This document shows, piece by piece, positions 1 to 7,476 of a stretch of 15,463 nt of DNA. Location: NCBI GenBank assembly GCA_003132905.1, contig PKZC01000303.1:5690-21152 (forward strand), given 5' to 3'. This DNA comes from Bryobacterales bacterium (GTDB lineage: Bacteria; Acidobacteriota; Terriglobia; Bryobacterales; Bryobacteraceae). How positions within the stretch are numbered: the stretch's first letter is position 1; the number at the start of each line of letters is the position of its first letter. Position numbers and translations under genes: made by a program. The notes beneath the pieces were generated by a model, which saw only the letters and a program-made list of their open reading frames with translations, was not told the DNA's origin and made no database searches.

Positions 1-690
1 GCAGCCAGGATCAACGGCGCGGACCGGTATCTTTATACCTCGAGCGCCTGCATCTATCCGGGCTATCTCCAGAAAGAAACCAATATCGCTCCGCTCAAAG
101 AGACGGACGCTTATCCGGCCGACGCTGAAGACGGCTACGGTTGGGAAAAACTGTACGCCGAACGCGTCTGCCGTCACTACACCGAGGATTTTGGACTCGA
201 TACGCGCGTGGTTCGCTTTCACAACATCTTTGGGCCGCTGGGCACCTACGATGGTGGGCGTGAAAAATCTCCCGCAGCCATCTGCCGCAAGATCGCTATG
301 GCGGACAACGTGGATTCCATCGAAGTGTGGGGTGACGGAAATCAGACCCGTTCCTATTGCTACGTGGACGATTGCGTGGAAGGAATTTTCCGGCTCATGC
401 AATCGAACTTCAATCAGCCGCTGAATCTGGGCCAAGACCGCATGATCTCCATTAATGAACTGGTCGACATGGTGGCGCAGATCGCGAGCAAGAAGATCGG
501 CCGGATCCACGACGTCTCGAAGCCGCAAGGGGTACGCGGCCGCAACAGCGACAATTCCCTGCTGCGGAAGGTGCTGGGATGGGAACCTTCCATCTCGTTG
601 GAAGAAGGTCTGGCGAAGACTTACTTCTGGATTCACGAACAGTTGGAAGCGAAGGGCAGCCTGGCCCACTCCATGACCGTGGCTTCCTGA
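1..690 (+). CDS. GDP-mannose 3,5-epimerase-like NAD-dependent sugar epimerase (5' end missing)
   Basis: This is an extended short-chain dehydrogenase (SDR) sugar-nucleotide epimerase, open from the first base, so the N-terminal Rossmann part (roughly 120-130 residues with the GxxGxxG motif) lies outside the window. The visible 229 residues match plant GDP-mannose 3,5-epimerase very closely as I remember it. They include SSACIYP with the catalytic Cys at fragment residue 17, YGWEK (Tyr46/Lys50), GGREKSP with the second acid/base Lys at 89, WGDGNQTRS, and GVRGRNSDN with the substrate-binding Arg near 179. The spacing of these residues matches the Arabidopsis enzyme (Cys145, Lys178, Lys217, Arg306). 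The family converts GDP-D-mannose to GDP-L-galactose or GDP-L-gulose in the cytoplasm. In bacteria this would feed exopolysaccharide or glycolipid synthesis (inference). It lies 105 bp upstream of the propeller operon on the same strand. A related GDP- or NDP-sugar epimerase with another substrate remains possible. Confidence 0.9.
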   Translation, partial: AARINGADRYLYTSSACIYPGYLQKETNIAPLKETDAYPADAEDGYGWEKLYAERVCRHYTEDFGLDTRVVRFHNIFGPLGTYDGGREKSPAAICRKIAMADNVDSIEVWGDGNQTRSYCYVDDCVEGIFRLMQSNFNQPLNLGQDRMISINELVDMVAQIASKKIGRIHDVSKPQGVRGRNSDNSLLRKVLGWEPSISLEEGLAKTYFWIHEQLEAKGSLAHSMTVAS

Positions 691-708
691 GAATAGTGAA
701 TTCTCGCA

Positions 709-749
709 TCCGGCCGTATTCAAAACACACTCACACCGATACGGCCGGA
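709..749 (+). promoter_or_regulatory. Perfect 11-bp inverted repeat (hairpin) overlapping a Shine-Dalgarno
   Basis: Arms 709-719 (TCCGGCCGTAT) and 739-749 (ATACGGCCGGA) are perfect reverse complements around a 19-nt, A/C-rich loop. The last bases of the 3' arm are the first bases of the GGAGG at 747-751, just upstream of tandem ATGs at 753 and 756. If the stem forms in mRNA it would mask that ribosome site. No T-run follows, so a classical intrinsic terminator is unlikely. Alternatives are an operator for a dimeric repressor or a processing site between the epimerase gene and the operon. The repeat is seen directly; its role is inference. Confidence 0.5.
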
Positions 750-752
750 GGA

Positions 753-812
753 ATGATGGAAATTGAAAAAAAAACGCTGGCAATTGAGGAACACAATGAA
801 ACATCCCGCTAA
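753..812 (+). CDS. Possible 18-19 aa leader peptide upstream of propeller A
   Basis: A short frame begins at tandem ATGs (753 and 756) behind GGAGG at 747-751. It encodes a charged, Glu/Lys-rich peptide starting MMEIEKKTLAIEEHNE and stops at 810-812. It overlaps the first 17 bases of propeller A in another frame, so ribosomes finishing it would terminate next to the ATG at 796. This would suit translational coupling or attenuation, especially since its ribosome site lies in the 3' arm of the 709-749 hairpin. The peptide contains an A9 tract (766-774). It has no recognisable homology and could be chance. The strong, well-placed ribosome site is the main support. Confidence 0.3.
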   Translation: MMEIEKKTLAIEEHNETSR

Positions 813-2526
813 ACGCGTGCAAGACAGATTAGGAATGGTTCTTCGCCTTGCATCGGCAACCGTGCTTGTGTCTGGCTTGGCGCTCAATACAGCATTGGCG
901 CAGCCGGTGATTCCGTCGGTGGTGACATGGCACAACGATCAATACCGGACGGGACAGAATCTGCAGGAAACGATTCTGACGCCGACCAATGTCAACGCAA
1001 CTCAGTTCGGAAAAATCTTTTCGTATAAGGTAAACGGGCAGATCTACGCGCAGCCTCTTTATGTGCCTGGAGTAACGATCGAAGGGAAAGGCGTCCACAA
1101 CGTGGTGTATGTCGCCACCGAGGCGGACAGTGTTTATGCGTTCGACGCCGACAACGCCACAGCGAATCCCACTCCTCTTTGGTACACCAGCTTTACCAAT
1201 CCGCCCAATGTGGTTGCAGTGCCCGCGAACTGCGAGAATAGCGCCTGCACCATTGCTCCCACACAAGGGATCACGGGAACGCCGGTAATTTCCACGGCGA
1301 CGCAGACCATTTACTTAGTGGCGAGAACTCAGGAAACGTCGGCCAGCACCGGCAAAGTGAGTTACTACTACCGCTTGCATGCGCTCGATATCACCAGCGG
1401 CGCGGAAAAGTCCGGCAGCCCCGTGGTGATTTGCGGCGTCACTTCTCCCACTACCGGCTGCCTTATCGGCGCGGGAAGACTGAATACGATTACCGGCAGT
1501 CAACGGCCCGGGTTGCTTTGGCTCCCACAGACTGGCACGTCTGCGGGCGTTGTTTACATTGGTTTTGTCAATGCGGGAACCCTTTTAGCCTATGATGCCG
1601 CCAGTCTCAAACAACTGGCGACCTGGACCTCTGTCCCCAATCCAGAGCTGAACGTTTTGGATTTGAAGGTGTCGGGCGGGATTTGGGGCAGCGGCGGCGG
1701 TCTGGCAGCGGGCGATGCCGGCAACATATTCGTATCGATTGGAGACGGATATTGGGATGCGGGCACCGGAGGCGTAAATTACGGGGACAGCGTGGTCAGG
1801 CTTCGCTTGATGGCGGGCGCAACCAAAGGAACTTTTCAGTTAGCAGTGCAGGATTATTTTACGCCGTCGGATCAGGCTTGCAGAGCAGAAAACGACGTTG
1901 ATCTCGGTTCGGGCGGTCCCATGATATTGCCGCAGCAGCCCGGTCCTGTGCAGCACGAACTGGTGATCGCGGGCAAAGGCGCCCTGATTTGCGACAGCGC
2001 CAGCCCCATTGAAGTGGTCAACACGCAGAACATGGGCAAGCTCGGCGGCCAGGTGCAAAGCGTCCAAGGCGCACCCAATGGCTACTGGGGTTCGCCGGCA
2101 TATTGGCAAGCTGCCGCAGGCAAAGAATACATCTACTATGCCGGACTGAATTTCGGCCATCAGGGCGATTATCTTCGCCAATACGCGTTGGTCCAGGGCG
2201 CCATTGACCCGGTGACTTCGATTGCTGAAACTCCAGAGAAATTCGGCGTAGGAGCCACGCCGTCGATTTCCGCCAACGGAAAAACCAACGGGATTGTTTG
2301 GGCGATAGAGCGAACGCAATGGCTGAACGCTTCCATTTCAACTGAGCCGGCTATTCTGCATGCTTACGACGCGCGGAACGTTGCCCTGGAACTCTATAAC
2401 AGCGGGACAAATCCCACTCGGGATAAAGCTGGTAACGCTGCTAAATTCAACGTGCCTACCGTGGTGAACGGGAAGGTGTACATCGGCACTCAGTCAGAGC
2501 TGGACGTGTATGGGTTACTGCCCTGA
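796..2526 (+). CDS. Propeller A: secreted PQQ-like beta-propeller protein
   Basis: I chose ATG 796 because GAGGA (786-790) lies five bases upstream and because the product then opens with a standard signal peptide: basic n-region KHPAKR, hydrophobic core, likely cleavage after Ala35 (ALA|Q). This gives 576 aa. An in-frame TTG at 763 would add eleven lysine/arginine-rich residues. The mature protein starts VIPSVVTWHND. It carries repeated blade motifs of the PQQ-like type (YAFDAD..PLW, RLHALD, LLAYDA..L..W, HAYDAR), a GGIWGSGG...GNIFVSIGDG segment, DVDLGSGG, and the terminal blade VVNGKVYIGT...LDVYGLLP. Cys pairs near 146/151 and 213/222 suit disulfides outside the cytoplasm. Such proteins are often annotated as pyrrolo-quinoline quinone proteins, but I see no evidence of PQQ binding or dehydrogenase activity. 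The role is unknown; a scaffold, binding or hydrolytic role is possible. It is the first gene of the operon and closest to propeller E. Its end overlaps gene B by 17 nt if B starts at 2510. Confidence 0.88.
   Translation: MKHPAKRVQDRLGMVLRLASATVLVSGLALNTALAQPVIPSVVTWHNDQYRTGQNLQETILTPTNVNATQFGKIFSYKVNGQIYAQPLYVPGVTIEGKGVHNVVYVATEADSVYAFDADNATANPTPLWYTSFTNPPNVVAVPANCENSACTIAPTQGITGTPVISTATQTIYLVARTQETSASTGKVSYYYRLHALDITSGAEKSGSPVVICGVTSPTTGCLIGAGRLNTITGSQRPGLLWLPQTGTSAGVVYIGFVNAGTLLAYDAASLKQLATWTSVPNPELNVLDLKVSGGIWGSGGGLAAGDAGNIFVSIGDGYWDAGTGGVNYGDSVVRLRLMAGATKGTFQLAVQDYFTPSDQACRAENDVDLGSGGPMILPQQPGPVQHELVIAGKGALICDSASPIEVVNTQNMGKLGGQVQSVQGAPNGYWGSPAYWQAAAGKEYIYYAGLNFGHQGDYLRQYALVQGAIDPVTSIAETPEKFGVGATPSISANGKTNGIVWAIERTQWLNASISTEPAILHAYDARNVALELYNSGTNPTRDKAGNAAKFNVPTVVNGKVYIGTQSELDVYGLLP
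1438..1472 (+). repeat. 35-bp identity block shared with propeller E (copy 1)
   Basis: This stretch inside propeller A, encoding the GVTSPTTGCLIG region, is base-for-base identical to 8101-8135 in propeller E. The flanking coding sequence of the two genes shows ordinary synonymous differences. It may mark a short gene-conversion tract or simply constrained codons. Confidence 0.5.
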
Positions 2527-4264
2527 GCACATTGGTTCACTTTGGGCCAAGGTCAGCGTGCCGTCCGGCGCGAACCTGGCGTCGTGTGCATTTCTCATGC
2601 TGACCATGTCTACTCTCACCGCCGGACCAATTCACGTACTGACGAGTCGTTATAACGATTCACGAACCGGCGCAAACATTAGCGAAACTGCGTTGAATGT
2701 CAGCAATGTGAACAGCGCCACTTTCGGTGCTGTGTTCAGCCTTGCCGTCAGCGGTTCTGTTTATGCCCAGCCCCTCTATGTTCCAGGAGTAACTATCCCA
2801 GGCAAGGGCGTTCACAATGTGCTCTACGTGTGCACCATGAACGACATTATTTATGCCTTCGATGCCGACTCAAACACGGGTGGCAACAAGTCGCCTTTGT
2901 GGAAGCTGAACCTTACAAATCCCCCTCAAGTGGTAGCGCCCACGTGGAAACAAATTACGGGCTCCGCGATTGGAAACGTCACCGGCACGGTGGGCATCAT
3001 GAGCACTCCGGTGATTAACTTTTCCAAGGGCGTCATGTTCGTTGTAGCCAGGACGCTCGAAAGCGGAAAGTTCGTTTATCGGCTGCACTCCATCAACTTT
3101 GCTTCGGGTATCGACCTGAATTCCGTGGAGATTAACGCCACCATCCCCGGCACGGGCGTCACCAGCGTAGGCGGCGTCATTACCTTCGATCCGAAACAGG
3201 AAATGCAGCGCCCCGGGCTGGCGGTAACCAACAACGGGCTGGTCGTGATCGCCTGGAGTTCCCAGCAGGACATGGACCCGTATCACGGCTGGGTGATGGC
3301 TTATCGCGAAGACAACCTGCAGCAGGCCGGCGTATTTTGCACCACTCCGGATGGAAGCCGCGGCGGCATCTGGCAAGCTGGACGCGCCCCTGCCGTGGAC
3401 GTGGCGGGCAACGTGTATTTCCTGGTCGGCAATAGTGACGCCACCATGGAGGACCCTAATTTCGGCGTCGATTTCGGTGAAGCGGCGTTGAAGTTTTCGA
3501 CCACCGGACAACAACTCCGGCTGACGGATTGGTTCGAGCCTGACAATGGTCCCGCGCTGGATTCAACCGACACAGACGTAGGCTCCTCCGGTCTTACGTT
3601 GATTCCCAACACGGATTTAATGGTGGGTGGCGGAAAGCAGGGAGTCTTCTATTTACTCGATAGTTCCAACCTGGGACACGAGCAAACCGGCAACGGCCAG
3701 ATCCCGCAGGTTCTCTCGGTATCTCCCGGACTGCGCACAAAAGGCGGCCCAGTTTACTGGCAAAGCTCGACGCTCGGGCCTCTGATCTATACGTGGAACG
3801 AGTCTTCTTACCTAGAGGCCTATCACTTCAACGGAGCTACATTCGATACCGCTCCGGTGCTGACCGGTGTGGCCCAGGCCGGCACGACGGGCGCGATTCT
3901 GACGTTATCGGCCCACAACGAAAACCCGAACACGGGCATCATATGGGCTTCGTTGCCGCTTTCTGGAAGCCCAGGCAACGCTGTGGTGCCCGGCATCATC
4001 CGGGCTCTCAACGCCGAAACTCTGGAAGAAATCTGGAACAGCCAGGAAGTGCCAAGCCGCGACTCAGTGGGGACCTATGCGAAATTCGTTCCTCCACTCG
4101 TCGTGAACGGCAAAGTGCACATGGCAACCTTCAATAACGCAGTGGTCGTATATGGCCTTCTGCCTGTGGACGCCAGGGCGTTGCCCAAGCGTAAGAGAGC
4201 GGCCGGTAAAGAAATACGGACGCTTTCGGTCACCCGGAATAGTGGAAAGTCCAATGAAAATTGA
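2510..4264 (+). CDS. Propeller B: PQQ-like beta-propeller protein, probably exported
   Basis: This gene encodes up to 584 aa. The start is uncertain. ATG 2510 overlaps propeller A by 17 nt and has no clear ribosome site. GTG 2558 has AAGG (2549-2552) five bases upstream and places a hydrophobic stretch (ASCAFLMLTMSTLTAG) close to the N-terminus, but leaves no positive residue before it. By alignment with propeller C the mature protein begins near GPIHVLTSRYNDSRTGANIS. The blades resemble those of C: YAFDADSNTGG..PLW, RLHSIN, GGIWQAGRAPAVDVAGNVYFLVGNS, DTDVGSSG, RALNAETLEEIWNS and a last blade ending VVVYGLLP. A basic tail follows (about 30 residues, including KRKRAAGK) that the paralogues lack. 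It shares most residues with C by eye, so the pair looks like a tandem duplication. No enzymatic residues were recognised. The stop overlaps the start of C by 11 nt, which implies co-translation. Confidence 0.85.
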   Translation: MGYCPEHIGSLWAKVSVPSGANLASCAFLMLTMSTLTAGPIHVLTSRYNDSRTGANISETALNVSNVNSATFGAVFSLAVSGSVYAQPLYVPGVTIPGKGVHNVLYVCTMNDIIYAFDADSNTGGNKSPLWKLNLTNPPQVVAPTWKQITGSAIGNVTGTVGIMSTPVINFSKGVMFVVARTLESGKFVYRLHSINFASGIDLNSVEINATIPGTGVTSVGGVITFDPKQEMQRPGLAVTNNGLVVIAWSSQQDMDPYHGWVMAYREDNLQQAGVFCTTPDGSRGGIWQAGRAPAVDVAGNVYFLVGNSDATMEDPNFGVDFGEAALKFSTTGQQLRLTDWFEPDNGPALDSTDTDVGSSGLTLIPNTDLMVGGGKQGVFYLLDSSNLGHEQTGNGQIPQVLSVSPGLRTKGGPVYWQSSTLGPLIYTWNESSYLEAYHFNGATFDTAPVLTGVAQAGTTGAILTLSAHNENPNTGIIWASLPLSGSPGNAVVPGIIRALNAETLEEIWNSQEVPSRDSVGTYAKFVPPLVVNGKVHMATFNNAVVVYGLLPVDARALPKRKRAAGKEIRTLSVTRNSGKSNEN

Positions 4265-5966
4265 TAAACGAGAAATGACTCTTATGCTCAACCGATACAG
4301 CATCGTCTCTTGTCTCGTTACTTTTTTGACTGCTTCGGCTCTCGCTGCAGGTCCGGAGAACGTGATAACGAATCGTTATAACAATTCACGAACCGGGGCC
4401 AACCTCAGCGAAACGACCTTGACCGTCAGCAACGTAAACAGCTCGAGCTTCGGCGCCTTGTTCAGCCTTACTGTAAGTGGTTCCGTATATGCCCAACCAC
4501 TTTATGTGTCAGGAGTAACCATCCCAGGCAAGGGTGTCCATAATGTGCTCTATGTGTGCACCATGGAGGACATCATTTATGCCTTCGACGCCGACTCAAA
4601 TACTGGAGCCAATGCGTCGCCTTTGTGGACGCTGAACCTTACCAACCCACCCGATGCCGTGGCGCCTACATGGAAGCAGATTACCGGGTCGGCGAATGGA
4701 AACGTCAACGGTACGGTCGGCATCATGAGCACTCCGGTTATCAACGTGGCTAAAAACGCCATCTTCGTTGTGGCCAGAACCATCGAAAAGAACGCTTTCG
4801 TTTATAGGCTGCACTCCGTTGATATCAGGACGGGCGCTTTGATTAAATCCGTTAAGATCTCCGCGACCCTCCCCGGTACCGGCGTGGGCAGCGTGAATGG
4901 CGAGATCAACTTCGATCCGAAAATGGAACTGCAGCGCGCCGGCCTGGCGCTGGCCAACAATCTGGTCGTTATCGCCTGGAGTTCTCAACAAGACTTTAAC
5001 CCGTATCACGGCTGGGTCATGGCTTATAGCGAAAGTAGCCTGCAACAGGCCGGCGCATTTTGCACCACCCCGGACGGCAACCGCGGCGGTATCTGGCAGT
5101 CCGGCCGCGCCCCTGTAGTGGACGCCGAGGGCAACGTCTATTTCCTGGTTGGCAACAGCGGGGCCACCCCGGAGGATCCCAATTTCGGCGTCGATTTCGG
5201 CCAATCCGCGTTAAAGTTCTCGACTACAGGACAACTGCTCCAGTTGGTGGACTGGTTCACGCCTGACGACGGTCCCACGCTGGATGTAAACGACACAGAC
5301 GTAGGCTCTTCCGGCCTTACCTTACTTCCCAACACGGATTTGCTGGTGGGAGGCGGAAAGCAGGGAGTCTTTTATCTATTGAACAGCGCTAACCTAGGAC
5401 ACGAGCAGACCGGCAACACGCAAATCCCGCAGGTCTTTACGGTCTCTCGAGGGCACAAAATAAAAGGCGGTCCAGTTTATTGGGACAGCTCAAAGCTCGG
5501 CCGCCTGGTCTACACCTGGGACGAGAAGTCTTTCCTAGAGGCGTTTCACTTTAACGGGAGCACCTTCGGTACAGCCCCCGTCCTGACAGGCACTATCAAT
5601 GCCTCTTTTGGCTCTCCGGGAGCCATCCTGGCGTTGTCCGCCAACAAGGAAAACCCGAACACCGGGATTGTGTGGGCCTCCATGCCGATCAACGAGAGCG
5701 CGGATAGCGCTGTAGTGCCCGGCATCCTGCGAGCCCTGAACGCCGAGACTCTGGAGGAGATCTGGAACAGCCAGGACGTGCCGGCCCGCGATTCGGTGGG
5801 GACGTTCGGAAAATACGTTCCTCCGTTGGTCGTGAATGGCAAAGTGTACATGGCAACCTTTAATAACGCCGTAGTCGTTTACGGCCTGCTGCCTACGGCC
5901 GCAAGCATCTCAACCAAGACCCCTGTGGCCATCCAGATAGCGACATCCGCAACACCAGTCTTTTAG
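4254..5966 (+). CDS. Propeller C: secreted PQQ-like beta-propeller protein
   Basis: ATG 4254 is preferred because GGAAAG (4244-4249) lies four bases upstream, the start overlaps the stop of B by 11 nt, and the N-terminus becomes a good signal peptide: basic KIDKR, hydrophobic core SIVSCLVTFLTASALA, cleavage around Ala32. This gives 570 aa. Starting at 4152 would add 34 residues that are simply B read in another frame. The mature sequence begins GPENVITNRYNNSRTGANLS. It follows B blade by blade: YAFDADSNTGA..PLW, RLHSVD, GGIWQSGRAPVVDAEGNVYFLVGNS, DTDVGSSG, GKQGVFYLL, RALNAETLEEIWNS and VVVYGLLP. A Thr/Ala-rich tail of about 20 residues follows the last blade. It shows no recognisable catalytic motif and no sign of PQQ coordination. 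Divergence from B includes many synonymous changes, so the duplication is not recent. Confidence 0.88.
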   Translation: MKIDKREMTLMLNRYSIVSCLVTFLTASALAAGPENVITNRYNNSRTGANLSETTLTVSNVNSSSFGALFSLTVSGSVYAQPLYVSGVTIPGKGVHNVLYVCTMEDIIYAFDADSNTGANASPLWTLNLTNPPDAVAPTWKQITGSANGNVNGTVGIMSTPVINVAKNAIFVVARTIEKNAFVYRLHSVDIRTGALIKSVKISATLPGTGVGSVNGEINFDPKMELQRAGLALANNLVVIAWSSQQDFNPYHGWVMAYSESSLQQAGAFCTTPDGNRGGIWQSGRAPVVDAEGNVYFLVGNSGATPEDPNFGVDFGQSALKFSTTGQLLQLVDWFTPDDGPTLDVNDTDVGSSGLTLLPNTDLLVGGGKQGVFYLLNSANLGHEQTGNTQIPQVFTVSRGHKIKGGPVYWDSSKLGRLVYTWDEKSFLEAFHFNGSTFGTAPVLTGTINASFGSPGAILALSANKENPNTGIVWASMPINESADSAVVPGILRALNAETLEEIWNSQDVPARDSVGTFGKYVPPLVVNGKVYMATFNNAVVVYGLLPTAASISTKTPVAIQIATSATPVF

Positions 5967-5978
5967 GAGAACCCCAGA

Positions 5979-7433
5979 ATGAAACTCCTCTCAAATATGA
6001 AGCTCCTGTATCGAGCCCAACTACTCGCGCCCCTCCTGATCCTGCCAGCGTGCGCGCAAATTACGCACTTCAAGCACGTCATTATTGTGGTTCAGGAAAA
6101 CCGCACACCCGATAATCTTTTCCAGGGATTGTGCAGTCCACCCTACGGGTCGGCCACTCGCTGCAGCACAAATCCATCGCTAGCGCAGTACAACATCCAA
6201 ACCAAGAACTGGCTCGACAAGACGTCCTCAACCGGTGTCACTCAACCCAATGCCGTCCCGATGTCGTCCAACTACGTTCCGCAAAACAACAACCTGGCGT
6301 TCGTTGCCCAATGCGATTTCTCCCCCACCTCGAAAGCATGCAAGATGGACGGCGCCGCTAACGCTGGCTGCAAAGGCACCTGCCCTGCGAGGTCACAATT
6401 CGGGTTCGTGAACAATTCGAAAGGCCTCATAAATCCCTACCTCGATTTGGCCACGCAGTACGGCTTCGCCAACTACATGTTTCAAACCAACCAGGGTTCC
6501 AGTTTTCCCGCCCACCAGTTTCTGTTCGGCGGCACCTCCGCTCCCAGTGCGAGTGACGATGCAAATGGAATCTTCGACGCAGAAAACACCTCGGAGAGCG
6601 TACAGGCTGGCTGCTTAGCTGTGGCCGGTAGCGTGGTGCAGATGATCTCGCCTGCCGGTGAGCTTCCGAACAACAAGATCTATCCTTGCTTCGAACATCA
6701 GACCATGCCCGACTTGCTCAGATCCTATACCTGGCGCTACTACACCCCGCTGCCTGGCTCTATTTGGACCGCGCCCAACGCGATCCAACACATCTGCCAA
6801 CCCACTGGCCCGGGTGGAAAATGCGCTGGCCCGGAATGGACGGCAAATGTCGATCTCACCACGGCCGGTGTGCTCAATGACATAGCCGCTTGCAAACTCA
6901 GCAACCTGAGCTGGGTGATCCCCACCGGCCAGAACTCTGACCACCCTATCAGTACTGACGGCGGCGGACCATCCTGGGTGGCGACTGTCGTTAATGCCAT
7001 CGGCGCCAGCACAGACTGCGACAACGGCGATGGCTACTGGAACGACACCGCCATTCTGGTCACCTGGGACGATTGGGGCGGCTGGTACGATCATGTGCCG
7101 CCCACTATTCTGCCGGAGCCGCAGGGCGACTACCAATACGGTTTCCGCGTCCCCTTACTGTTCATCTCAGCCTTCACACCGGCCGGCTACATCAATAACG
7201 ACGACCAGGATTTCGGAAGCATGCTTCGGTTTGTCGAGCACAACTTTGGCATCCAGGAGGGCGCCCTTCAGTTCGCCGATAAACGCGCGAGTGGCGACCT
7301 CCACAAGTTCTACAACCTTTCGGCCGCCCCCCGATCCTTCACTCAGATCAAAACGACCAAGACGGCTGCGTTCTTCCTGAACGACACTCGTCATCCGACA
7401 CCTCCGGACGATGATGACGACGACATCAAGTAG
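5979..7433 (+). CDS. Exported phosphoesterase of the PF04185 (phospholipase C / AcpA acid phosphatase) family
   Basis: This 484-aa protein starts at ATG 5979 with AGGAG (5965-5969) upstream. It opens with a signal sequence ending near LLILPACAQ. Cleavage after ACA is likely; LPAC is only a weak lipobox, so a lipoprotein is possible. Family signatures appear in order: HVIIVVQENRTPDNLF (Glu40-Asn41), QGSSFPAHQFLFGGTS (Ser174/175), HPISTDGGGPSWVATVVNAI, ILVTWDDWGGWYDHVPP (Asp364-Asp365) and GFRVPLLFISAF. These match the metal ligands and nucleophile of Francisella AcpA (Glu43, Asn44, Ser175, Asp386, Asp387), so the metal site looks complete. The enzyme should hydrolyse phosphomono- or diesters outside the cytoplasm; the substrate is not deducible. 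It sits between propellers C (12 bp gap) and E (43 bp gap), which suggests a shared extracytoplasmic task. It ends in an unusual run of six Asp followed by IK. Confidence 0.9.
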   Translation: MKLLSNMKLLYRAQLLAPLLILPACAQITHFKHVIIVVQENRTPDNLFQGLCSPPYGSATRCSTNPSLAQYNIQTKNWLDKTSSTGVTQPNAVPMSSNYVPQNNNLAFVAQCDFSPTSKACKMDGAANAGCKGTCPARSQFGFVNNSKGLINPYLDLATQYGFANYMFQTNQGSSFPAHQFLFGGTSAPSASDDANGIFDAENTSESVQAGCLAVAGSVVQMISPAGELPNNKIYPCFEHQTMPDLLRSYTWRYYTPLPGSIWTAPNAIQHICQPTGPGGKCAGPEWTANVDLTTAGVLNDIAACKLSNLSWVIPTGQNSDHPISTDGGGPSWVATVVNAIGASTDCDNGDGYWNDTAILVTWDDWGGWYDHVPPTILPEPQGDYQYGFRVPLLFISAFTPAGYINNDDQDFGSMLRFVEHNFGIQEGALQFADKRASGDLHKFYNLSAAPRSFTQIKTTKTAAFFLNDTRHPTPPDDDDDDIK

Positions 7434-7476
7434 ATCTTTCGGAAACGATATATGCACTTACTTAAGGTGAAGAGAA

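Noticed and set aside
763..795. TTG 763 as start of propeller A
   Set aside because: It has no properly spaced ribosome site and would put eleven extra residues before a signal peptide that is already complete from ATG 796, which has GAGGA upstream.
2870..3514. Long minus-strand open frame (about 214 codons) opposite propeller B
   Set aside because: It is a shadow of a GC-rich coding gene on the other strand. A similar one occurs at the same place opposite propeller C (4596-5204), there is no ribosome site, and no recognisable protein results.
4152..4253. ATG 4152 as start of propeller C
   Set aside because: The extra 34 residues are the 3' end of propeller B read in another frame. ATG 4254 has GGAAAG and gives a proper signal peptide.
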